DNA of 7,750 nt, taken from NCBI GenBank assembly GCA_029287965.1, contig JARFQC010000096.1:1-7750 (forward strand), read 5' to 3'. A model generated the notes under the pieces. That model had not been told where the DNA came from, ran no database searches, and saw only the letters and a program-made list of their open reading frames with translations. This document shows positions 1-5,588 of the stretch, in pieces. Each line of letters opens with the position of its first letter. Within the stretch, counting starts at the first letter, position 1. This DNA comes from Arenicellales bacterium (GTDB taxonomy: Bacteria > Pseudomonadota > Gammaproteobacteria > BMS3Bbin11). The position numbers were made by a program, and so were the translations under genes.

Positions 1-269
1 TTGTGGATAATCAGCTCGGCACCTTCGATGTAGGTGAGAAAATCGCTGACGATGTCCTCGAACCGCGGTTTGTCGGCGAGGAACTCGTTACTGATGCCAT
101 GTACTTCAATGGCGCCGGGATCGATCTCGCGATCAGGCTGCAAGTACTGGTGCAGTTCATTGCCGGTGCGCTTGCGATTGATCAGCTCCACGCAGCCTAT
201 TTCGATGATGCGGTGACCTTTAGTTGGATCGAGGCCGGTAGTTTCCGTATCCAGTACGATCTGTCTCAC
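1..269 (-). CDS. dnaQ: DNA polymerase III epsilon subunit (3'-5' proofreading exonuclease), N-terminal part, cut by left window edge
   Basis: Translating the minus strand from a GTG at 269 gives about 89 residues of a DnaQ-type exonuclease. This subunit removes misincorporated nucleotides in the Pol III core. Seen directly: the Exo I motif DTETTG at residues 7-12 (D7 and E9 would bind the catalytic metals), then GHRIIEIG, the typical VHGIS segment around residue 60, and GAELIIHN at the edge, which is the beginning of Exo II. The C-terminal part, including Exo III and the alpha-binding tail, lies outside the window. The GTG is chosen because it overlaps the rnhA stop (GTGA) and puts the Exo I motif at its usual distance from the N-terminus. 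An ATG eight bases upstream is in the rnhA frame, not this one. Co-directional coupling to rnhA suggests joint expression. The family call is very secure; the start is likely. Confidence 0.95.
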   Translation of the reverse strand, partial: MRQIVLDTETTGLDPTKGHRIIEIGCVELINRKRTGNELHQYLQPDREIDPGAIEVHGISNEFLADKPRFEDIVSDFLTYIEGAELIIH

Positions 270-715
270 GCGACATTCCCGGATGTCATTTCATCGATGG
301 CCAGGTTGGCCAGTTCGTCTGCCCGTTCATTGCCGGGTACACCCGCGTGGCCCTTAACCCAGTGCCAGTTGATGTCATGCCGGGCCATGGCCTGATCCAG
401 CGCCTGCCATAAGTCCTGGTTCTTCACGGGCTTTTTGGCCGCGGTCTTCCAGCCACGTTTTTTCCAGTTGGCCATCCATTCGAGCACCCCCTGGCGTACA
501 TACTGGGAATCGGTATACAGGTCCACGCTGCAGGCTCGCGAAAGCGCATCCAGAGCTGCTATGGCGGCAGTCAGTTCCATGCGGTTGTTGGTGGTATCCG
601 GCGCTGAACCATAGAGCTCTTTTTCCGTTTCGCCGTAGGACAGGATCGCACCCCATCCACCTGGGCCGGGATTGCCCCGGCATGCACCATCGGTATAGAT
701 AACGACGCCGGACAT
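266..715 (-). CDS. rnhA: Ribonuclease HI
   Basis: This 149-residue protein hydrolyses the RNA strand of RNA:DNA hybrids in the cytoplasm, clearing R-loops and primers. The complete catalytic set is visible: D9 in YTDGACRGNPG, E47 in NNRMELTAA, D69 in YTDSQYV, H123 in VKGHAG and D133 in ERADELA. Each is one position before its E. coli counterpart (D10, E48, D70, H124, D134). The basic handle region (WKKRGWKTAAKKPVKN, about residues 84-99) is present, as in E. coli-type RNase HI. The start at 715 is preferred over an in-frame ATG at 754. The longer form adds 13 residues with no family counterpart and overlaps the methyltransferase, and an AGGGG lies about 10 bases before the shorter start. The gene begins one base after the methyltransferase stop, and its own stop overlaps the dnaQ GTG, indicating a coupled operon. 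Confidence 0.97.
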   Translation of the reverse strand: MSGVVIYTDGACRGNPGPGGWGAILSYGETEKELYGSAPDTTNNRMELTAAIAALDALSRACSVDLYTDSQYVRQGVLEWMANWKKRGWKTAAKKPVKNQDLWQALDQAMARHDINWHWVKGHAGVPGNERADELANLAIDEMTSGNVA

Positions 716-716
716 G

Positions 717-1466
717 CTAGCGGCGCCCCTGCATGGCGACCGGCTCGGCCGCATTCAGATATGACACTTTACGAAAACTCCTGTTCATTTCAATGACGGT
801 CATGCCGGCTTCGTTTTTCTGTGCAACCAGCAGGTACACGGCAGCCAGCATCGGCCACCAGCGGTTGCCGGCTTTTTCAAGAAAGGCCAGCCGGTCGCGC
901 ATCGCGTGGCTGCCTGATGGCGGGCGGTAATATAGCATCGTCCCGGTGTGGATATCGAAGTCCAGCAGCTGCAGCCAGTCACGCAGCCGGCGCATGGAAA
1001 TAAAACGACCATTCCAGGGCACGCCTGTTGTACGGAACGCGAACATCTTGCGCAGTCCCCACATGCTATAGGGATTGAAACCGAGCAGGACCAGGCGTCC
1101 ACCGCTGACCAGAACGCGATCGACTTCGCGCAGCAGTTCGTGGGGGATTGCCGAAAAGTCGAGCGAATGCGGCAGCAGACACAGATCGACAGAGTTCGAC
1201 TCGAACGGCAGCGAGTCCGTTGCTGCATGCAATATGCCCGTACTTGTACTGTCTGCCGGCTGGCCCGGTGCAGTGAGCAGGAAACGGTGTGCATAGTGGC
1301 AGGCATCGAGCAGGGGTTGCGGCCCGCTGCTGCCGATCTGCACGGCGATGCCACCGCGCAGATTGGCCAGGTTGTCACGCAGGGCGCGTTTTTCAAGTGC
1401 CAGAAGAGACTGTCCCAGTGAACTGGCCGCCCACTCTGAAAAGTGCCTGTCCTGGTACTTATGCAT
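717..1466 (-). CDS. Class I SAM-dependent methyltransferase, YafS-like
   Basis: This 249-residue protein is the conserved methyltransferase found beside rnhA/dnaQ and gloB/mltD in many gammaproteobacteria (YafS in E. coli). Its substrate is unknown. Seen: a weak motif I (GGIAVQIGSSGPQ, residues 38-50) in place of a clear GxGxG loop; an acidic/post-II region LPFESNSVDLCLLPHSLDF (86-104); and REVDRVLVSGGRLVLLGFNPYS (113-134), the usual strand 4-5 region of Methyltransf_11-type folds. The C-terminal part (residues 150-215) is rich in Arg, Trp and Tyr and includes YYRPPSG, a feature typical of this orthologue group. There is no signal peptide, so it is probably cytoplasmic. ATG 1466 is preferred over ATG 1475 because AGGTGG lies 9 bases before the former and directly abuts the latter. 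It is the first gene of the methyltransferase-rnhA-dnaQ run and is transcribed divergently from mltD. Confidence 0.85.
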   Translation of the reverse strand: MHKYQDRHFSEWAASSLGQSLLALEKRALRDNLANLRGGIAVQIGSSGPQPLLDACHYAHRFLLTAPGQPADSTSTGILHAATDSLPFESNSVDLCLLPHSLDFSAIPHELLREVDRVLVSGGRLVLLGFNPYSMWGLRKMFAFRTTGVPWNGRFISMRRLRDWLQLLDFDIHTGTMLYYRPPSGSHAMRDRLAFLEKAGNRWWPMLAAVYLLVAQKNEAGMTVIEMNRSFRKVSYLNAAEPVAMQGRR

Positions 1467-1475
1467 AGCTCTCAT

Positions 1476-1481
1476 CCACCT
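1476..1481 (-). promoter_or_regulatory. Shine-Dalgarno that decides the methyltransferase start
   Basis: On the minus strand AGGTGG is followed immediately by ATG 1475 and, nine bases later, by the in-frame ATG 1466. Only the second has a workable ribosome spacing, so translation probably begins at 1466. The two starts differ by three residues. Confidence 0.6.
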
Positions 1482-1544
1482 GCTCTTGCGGTCTTACTGA
1501 ACGGGAACTTTACCTGTATTTCAGCCATTCTGAACAATTGCATA

Positions 1545-1563
1545 TTGACCTGAAACAGGTCAA
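1545..1563. promoter_or_regulatory. Perfect inverted repeat, candidate operator in the divergent methyltransferase/mltD region
   Basis: TTGACCTG (1545-1552), spacer AAA, CAGGTCAA (1556-1563): an exact 8-bp inverted repeat with a 3-base spacer. It lies between two divergent genes, about 80 bp before the methyltransferase start and 18 bp before mltD. No T-run follows on either strand, so it does not look like a rho-independent terminator. Its left arm contains the best -35 hexamer for mltD, so a bound dimeric regulator would block that promoter. The regulator is not identifiable from this window. The half-sites recall TetR-family operators such as the TTGACCA/TGGTCAA type of RutR, but the spacing differs. 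Confidence 0.55.
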
Positions 1564-1573
1564 CTCTTAGACT
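1545..1573 (+). promoter_or_regulatory. Candidate sigma-70 promoter for mltD
   Basis: TTGACC (1545-1550, five of six to the -35 consensus), then 17 bases, then TAGACT (1568-1573, four of six to TATAAT). The predicted transcription start, about seven bases on, is near 1580. That is almost at the mltD ATG (1582), which would give a very short or leaderless message. The hexamers are fair and the spacing ideal, but this rests on consensus match alone. Confidence 0.4.
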
Positions 1574-1581
1574 GCAGGCCA

Positions 1582-2994
1582 ATGCAAAATAACTATGTTT
1601 TCAAACACCTGCTGGCATTGCTGCTAGTGGCATCTGTGCTGACATCCGGCTGTGCCACCACCCGGGAAAGCAAGAGCCAGCAACAGAAAGCGACGACTGC
1701 GGACCACCGCAGCAGCCCCACTACCCCCGGCATATCCAGCAACCGTCAGTCAGGATTCAAGAGCAACAAGAGTAAAGCCGCTCAACCATCCAACGACGTC
1801 TGGGACCGAATCCGCGCCGGTTACGGACTGCCCGATGTGCGCAGCCCCTACATTGCAGATTACGAAAAGTGGTACTCGAGCAGACCCGAGTACATAGAGC
1901 GCATGGTCAAGCGCGCGTCCCCTTATCTCTACTACATTACCAACCAGGTTGAAGCCCGCGGCATGCCGATGGAAATCGCCCTGCTGCCGGCCATCGAAAG
2001 CGCCTACAAGCCGCATGCGCTGTCACGCTCCAAGGCAGCCGGCATCTGGCAATTCATACCGTCAACCGGGCGCCACTACGGGCTGAAGCAGAATTACTGG
2101 TATGACGGCCGCAAGGATATAATTGCGGCAACCAATGCAGCATTAAACTACCTGGAAAAACTCAACAAGGATTTCAAGGGCGACTGGGCGCTGACCCTGG
2201 CTGCCTACAATGCCGGCGAAGGACGCGTCGGCAGGGAAATAAAGAAAAATGCCCGCAGGGGCAAGCCCATCAACTATACCGCGCTCACAGGCCTGAGACT
2301 TGAAACACGCCGTTACGTGCCGAAACTGATCGCTATCAGCAACATGATCAAGAACCCGCAGAAATACGGTCTGCAGGTCGCCGTAGTTCCCAACCAGCCC
2401 TACTTTTCGGAAATCAGGCTGGGCAGCCAGATTGACTTGAACATTGTTGCCGATTCATCCGGGGTGCCCATCAAGGAATTGAAAATGCTCAATCCCGGGT
2501 TCAAGCGCTGGGCAACCGATCCCGCCGGCCCTCATCGCCTGCTGGTACCCGTCGATGAAGCTGTCGTGGTCGCCGATGCCATTGCCCGCATTCCGCAGTC
2601 ACAACGCATGCGCTGGGATTATTACACGGTGCGCAAGGGCGACTCGCTGAATCGCATTGCCCGCAAGCATCACGTTTCAACTGCTTCGCTGAGAAAGTCC
2701 AACAAGATAAATGGGAACCTGATTCACCCTGGCCAGAACCTGCTGATCCCGGTCTCGACAAGCTCCAACAAGGCCAGGCAGTATGAGCGTACAGCATCTA
2801 AAACGACCACCCGGAAGACAGGCACCGCTGCGAATGCAGCCAGCAAGCCGGTTACCGTTTCGGTACGCAAGGGCGATACCCTATGGTCGTTGTCCAGGCG
2901 GTACAACGTATCGCTGAATGAACTGGCACGCTGGAACCAGATCGACGTCAATGACCTGCTGCATATGGGTCAGAAACTTAAAATCTGGCGCTGA
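1582..2994 (+). CDS. mltD: Membrane-bound lytic murein transglycosylase D (lipoprotein, SLT plus LysM domains)
   Basis: MltD cleaves the MurNAc-GlcNAc bond of peptidoglycan, forming 1,6-anhydro ends, and takes part in wall remodelling. The 470-residue protein begins with a lipoprotein signal (hydrophobic residues 6-22, LTSGC with Cys24). Ala at +2 is compatible with outer-membrane sorting. A Ser/Thr/Lys/Gln-rich linker follows (25-72). The SLT domain spans about 110-225, with the catalytic Glu as E139 in PAIESAY, then SKAAGIWQFIPSTG and LTLAAYNAGEGRV. Residues about 274-325 (YFSEIRLGSQIDL to HRLLVP) form the LysM-like segment usual in MltD. Two clear LysM domains follow: about 347-390 (YYTVRKGDSLNRIA to LLIP) and 425-469 (VSVRKGDTLWSLSRRYNVS to LKIW). 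ATG 1582 is chosen because it gives the lipoprotein signal; the upstream SD is weak (AGG five bases away). E. coli-type gene order usually places gloB next to mltD, but it is missing here. Confidence 0.95.
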   Translation: MQNNYVFKHLLALLLVASVLTSGCATTRESKSQQQKATTADHRSSPTTPGISSNRQSGFKSNKSKAAQPSNDVWDRIRAGYGLPDVRSPYIADYEKWYSSRPEYIERMVKRASPYLYYITNQVEARGMPMEIALLPAIESAYKPHALSRSKAAGIWQFIPSTGRHYGLKQNYWYDGRKDIIAATNAALNYLEKLNKDFKGDWALTLAAYNAGEGRVGREIKKNARRGKPINYTALTGLRLETRRYVPKLIAISNMIKNPQKYGLQVAVVPNQPYFSEIRLGSQIDLNIVADSSGVPIKELKMLNPGFKRWATDPAGPHRLLVPVDEAVVVADAIARIPQSQRMRWDYYTVRKGDSLNRIARKHHVSTASLRKSNKINGNLIHPGQNLLIPVSTSSNKARQYERTASKTTTRKTGTAANAASKPVTVSVRKGDTLWSLSRRYNVSLNELARWNQIDVNDLLHMGQKLKIWR

Positions 2995-3131
2995 TCAGAC
3001 TGCAGTAAAACAAGCATATCTCATTGCCCCTCCTACTGGCTTACCGCTACGGCGACGAGGTCTCCGGTATACGGCCCATCGCCGGCCATCCCTTCTAGGA
3101 CGCCTTTAACACCCCGGGATGGACTCTTCAG
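2995..3131. other. Intergenic stretch between mltD and the TRAP promoter
   Basis: No credible ORF, RNA gene or strong terminator was found here. Short GC-rich complementary pieces exist (for example GGCGA near 3051 and TCGCC near 3078), but the loop is long and no T-run follows. How mltD transcription ends is therefore not visible. Confidence 0.4.
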
Positions 3132-3164
3132 TTGTTCCATAGGCATACCGCATGCCGCTATAAT
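3132..3164 (+). promoter_or_regulatory. Candidate promoter of the TRAP transporter operon
   Basis: A perfect -10 hexamer TATAAT lies at 3159-3164, 34 bases before the tatT GTG, predicting a start near 3171 and a leader of about 28 bases. The -35 is poor: TTGTTC at 3132-3137 would need a 21-base spacer, and at normal spacing the match is only partial. A promoter of this kind (good -10, weak -35) often depends on an activator, but no operator can be pointed out. Confidence 0.45.
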
Positions 3165-3198
3165 TGGCGGCCTTATTCAGTTCATTGAGACCCTTCGC

Positions 3199-4044
3199 GT
3201 GACACGTTCCCTGATTGTATTGCTGGCCCTGCTCGTCAGCGGCTGCAGTTCCATGATCAACTCGGCAACCCGGGACATGGCTGACAACCTCAATAATGCC
3301 ATCCTCAACCAGGATGACCTGGAAACCGTACGCCAGGGCGCCCCTGCCTACCTGATCATGATAGATAGCTTTATCCAGGGATCGCCGCAAAACCCTGATC
3401 TGCTCACCGCAGGCAGCACGCTGTATGGTGCATATGCAGGCGCATTCGTTGACGAACCCGACCGTGCCCGGCGTCTGTCGGAAAAATCCCTGCAATACGC
3501 CCATGACGCGTTCTGCATTAAGCGCAGTGACCTTTGCGACATCGACACCCTGCGCTTTCCTGAATTTGAAGCAAAAATGCCGGCCCTGGATCTCGACGAC
3601 ATTGACGAGCTATATACATGGGGTGTCGCCTGGACAGGCTGGATTCAGGCTCGCAGCGATGACTGGAATGCGGTCGCAAACCTGCCGAAGGCCAAGGCCG
3701 TGATGATGCGCGTGGTGGAGTTGGACCCAACCTGGGATGACGGCGGTGCACAGCTATACCTGGCGGTAATGAACTCGTTGCTGCCGCCTTCCATGGGCGG
3801 CAAGCCGGATATCGCCCGGGATCACTTCGAACAGGCTGTCGAAATGAACCAGGGACGCAATCTGATGGTCAAAACCCTGTACGCACAATACTATGCACGC
3901 GTGGTATTCGACCAGGAACTACATGACAGCCTGCTGAATGAAGTCATTGCAACGGACGCCACGCAACCGGGCCTGACCCTGATCAATACACTGGCCCAGG
4001 AAGAAGCACGCAAACTGCTATCCGAGTCGGCAGACTTTTTCTGA
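3199..4044 (+). CDS. tatT: TRAP transporter TatT-component lipoprotein
   Basis: This 281-residue lipoprotein belongs to the TatT family, the extra TPR-like periplasmic component of TRAP-T (TPAT) transporters, as described for Treponema pallidum Tp0956, the partner of its DctP. Seen: a short signal peptide with LVSGC (Cys16, Ser at +2, compatible with outer-membrane sorting). The rest is an all-helical protein with repeated Ala/Tyr/Leu-rich helices, including LYGAYAGAFV (75-84), LYTWGVAWTGWIQAR (138-152), and the family-typical LLPPSMGGKPDIARDHFEQAV (194-214) followed by MVKTLYAQYYARVV (223-236). Cys106 and Cys113 could form a disulfide. The GTG start is chosen because it alone places the lipobox correctly; the SD is weak (GAGA). 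tatT is the first gene of the operon, 15 bases before dctP. TatT trimers are thought to associate with DctP and help deliver ligand (family knowledge). The function in this organism is inferred. Confidence 0.88.
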   Translation: MTRSLIVLLALLVSGCSSMINSATRDMADNLNNAILNQDDLETVRQGAPAYLIMIDSFIQGSPQNPDLLTAGSTLYGAYAGAFVDEPDRARRLSEKSLQYAHDAFCIKRSDLCDIDTLRFPEFEAKMPALDLDDIDELYTWGVAWTGWIQARSDDWNAVANLPKAKAVMMRVVELDPTWDDGGAQLYLAVMNSLLPPSMGGKPDIARDHFEQAVEMNQGRNLMVKTLYAQYYARVVFDQELHDSLLNEVIATDATQPGLTLINTLAQEEARKLLSESADFF

Positions 4045-4048
4045 TACT

Positions 4049-4053
4049 AGGAA
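4049..4053 (+). promoter_or_regulatory. Shine-Dalgarno of dctP
   Basis: AGGAA sits six bases before the dctP ATG, in the 15-base gap after tatT. It is the only strong ribosome binding site in the TRAP operon. This fits a need for more solute-binding protein than membrane subunits; that reading is inference. Confidence 0.6.
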
Positions 4054-4059
4054 ATCATC

Positions 4060-5070
4060 ATGTCTATTACTAAATTGTTAACACCTTTAGCACTGGTTCT
4101 GCTGTTGACGACCGGGTCCGCAGCACACGCCATCACATTGAAGATTGCCACCCAGGCTCCGGACGGCACGACCTGGATGAAGGATATGCGCAGTGCCGCC
4201 AAGGAAATTGCAGAGAAAACCGATGGCCGGGTGAAAATCAAATACTACCCCGGCGGCGTGATGGGCAATTACAAGAGCGTCATGAAAAAGATTCGCCTTG
4301 GCCAGCTGCACGGTGGCGCGGTAACCGGTGATAGCCTGGTAGACATTTACCCGGAGATGCGCACCTACAGCCTGCCCATGCTGTTCAACAGCTATGCCGA
4401 GGTCGACTATGTACGCGCAAAGGTGGACCCGGACCTGGTCAAGGGCATGCAGGACAAGGGCTTCACTATCCTCGGTATTACCGAAGGTGGATTTGCCTAC
4501 CTGATGTCCAACGGGCCGGTTCGCAGCATTGCCGACCTGAAGTCGCACAAGCTGTGGATTCCTGAAGACGATCCGCTCAACGAAGCCCTGTTCCGTAAAA
4601 TGGGGGTCAATCCGATAACCCTGCCCCTGTCGGATGTCTATACAGGCCTGCAGACCGGCCTGATCGATACGATCGGAGCTACACCGGCCGGTGCACTGGC
4701 CTTCCAGTGGCACACCCGCATCAAGAACATTACCGAGGTCCCGCTGCTTTACCTGGTCGGCGTCCTGGTGGTAGACAACAAGCGTTTCAATCGCATCAAG
4801 CCTGCAGATCAGACCATCATCAAGGAAGTCGTCGCTCGGGTATTTTCCGAGATGAACGAAAAAAACCGCAAGGACAATGCGAAAGCCGATGACGCACTTA
4901 AAAACCTTGGCATCGAGTACGTCAGGCCGGAAAAAGCTGAAGAAGCTCGCTGGCGCAAACTGGCAGACGAGGTCATTGCCGAGATAGGCATCACCCGTGA
5001 CAGCAACGAGACGTTCCGCAAAGTGGACAGCCTGCTAAAGGAATTCAAGTCACAGCAAGCATCGAACTGA
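4060..5070 (+). CDS. dctP: TRAP transporter solute-binding protein, DctP family
   Basis: This is the periplasmic binding protein that captures the substrate and hands it to the DctQM membrane complex. It has 336 residues, normal for the family. A Sec signal peptide (hydrophobic 6-21) is predicted to be cleaved after AHA (24/25). The mature protein starts ITLKIATQAPDGTTWMKDM, the usual first strand. Other family segments are VKIKYYPGGVMGNYKSVMKKIRLGQL (58-83, two pieces), GFAYLMSNGPVRSIADLKSHKLWIPEDD (144-171) and LSDVYTGLQTGLIDTIGATP (190-209). In C4-dicarboxylate and sialic-acid binders the segment after PADLKG reads K-I/F-R-V/I, with Arg gripping the carboxylate. Here it is HKLWIP, with Trp166 at that place. 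With TatT as neighbour, this points to a ligand other than a small dicarboxylate. The gene ends five bases before dctQ. Confidence 0.93.
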   Translation: MSITKLLTPLALVLLLTTGSAAHAITLKIATQAPDGTTWMKDMRSAAKEIAEKTDGRVKIKYYPGGVMGNYKSVMKKIRLGQLHGGAVTGDSLVDIYPEMRTYSLPMLFNSYAEVDYVRAKVDPDLVKGMQDKGFTILGITEGGFAYLMSNGPVRSIADLKSHKLWIPEDDPLNEALFRKMGVNPITLPLSDVYTGLQTGLIDTIGATPAGALAFQWHTRIKNITEVPLLYLVGVLVVDNKRFNRIKPADQTIIKEVVARVFSEMNEKNRKDNAKADDALKNLGIEYVRPEKAEEARWRKLADEVIAEIGITRDSNETFRKVDSLLKEFKSQQASN

Positions 5071-5075
5071 CCCTG

Positions 5076-5588
5076 GTGGCAGACGAACAGTCCAATACCC
5101 TGCTTGCCAGGGGCCTGCGCACCCTGCATGCCATAGAAGACGGCGCCCTGGTCGTTGTGCTGCTCACCATGGTGGTGCTCGCATTTGGCCAGATAGTGCT
5201 GCGCAACCTGTTCGATATTGGTTTTATCTGGATTGACCCCCTGCTGAGGACCATGGTGCTGTGGGTCGGCATGCTGGGCGCCCTGGTTGCCACACGCCAG
5301 GGTAAGCAGATCAGCGTCGACGTGCTGACACGAATCCTGACTCCGCGACTGTGCCTGATCAGCAAGGTTGTGACACTGGGCTTTGCCGCGTTGGTATGCG
5401 GCATCATCGCCTGGCATTCAACCCTGTTCATCATTGATGAGTGGACGTATAAGTCCATTGCCTTCGCCAGCGTGCCGGCCTGGATTCCGGAATCGATCAT
5501 TCCCGTTGGCTTTGCGATCATGACAGTGCGCTTCATGATTCAATCCATATCCGCAGTGGTCCACCTGTTCAGGGGTACTGAGCAGTGA
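5076..5588 (+). CDS. dctQ: TRAP transporter small permease subunit, DctQ family
   Basis: This 170-residue inner-membrane protein matches the DctQ subunit, the small scaffold that pairs with DctM. Four hydrophobic segments are visible, at about residues 22-41, 55-73, 93-118 and 138-162. The family pattern is clear: QIVLRNLF (39-46) after the first segment and MLGALVATRQGKQISVDVL (66-84) after the second, where family members usually have a His or charged residue before the conserved Val-Asp. The GTG start at 5076 follows the dctP stop by five bases and has no recognisable SD, so translation is probably coupled to dctP. No better start exists before the first membrane segment. The stop overlaps the start of dctM. 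Separate dctQ and dctM genes, rather than a fused dctQM, are seen here. Confidence 0.92.
   Translation: MADEQSNTLLARGLRTLHAIEDGALVVVLLTMVVLAFGQIVLRNLFDIGFIWIDPLLRTMVLWVGMLGALVATRQGKQISVDVLTRILTPRLCLISKVVTLGFAALVCGIIAWHSTLFIIDEWTYKSIAFASVPAWIPESIIPVGFAIMTVRFMIQSISAVVHLFRGTEQ

Noticed and set aside
3..395. Plus-strand open frame of 130 codons at the left edge
   Set aside because: It lies opposite the dnaQ and rnhA coding sequences, whose products carry complete, recognisable motifs. The plus-strand translation has no family resemblance.
716..754. Longer RnhA with a 13-residue N-terminal extension starting at 754
   Set aside because: The extension is Arg/Pro-rich, lies inside the methyltransferase coding sequence and has no equivalent in RNase HI. 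ATG 715 has an SD and abuts the upstream stop.
948..1421. Plus-strand open frame of 157 codons
   Set aside because: It is a shadow of the methyltransferase gene, with no recognisable domain and no SD.
1501..1544. Promoter for the minus-strand methyltransferase
   Set aside because: TAAAGT with an upstream TTGTTC on the minus strand has a 19-base spacer and a poor -35 match. It is too weak to list as a feature.
1545..1563. Palindrome as a RutR site or as a rho-independent terminator
   Set aside because: The half-sites resemble TTGACCA/TGGTCAA, but the spacing is three bases longer, so RutR is not supported. There is no T-run on either side and no gene end nearby, so it is not a terminator.
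4087..4713. Minus-strand open frame of 208 codons inside dctP
   Set aside because: It is antisense to a clear DctP. The His/Gln/Val-rich composition is typical of a reverse frame of a real gene.
4809..5536. Minus-strand open frames of 202 and 163 codons across the dctP-dctQ junction
   Set aside because: They are shadows. The plus strand encodes family-matching DctP and DctQ with membrane segments, while these translations are low-complexity and match nothing.
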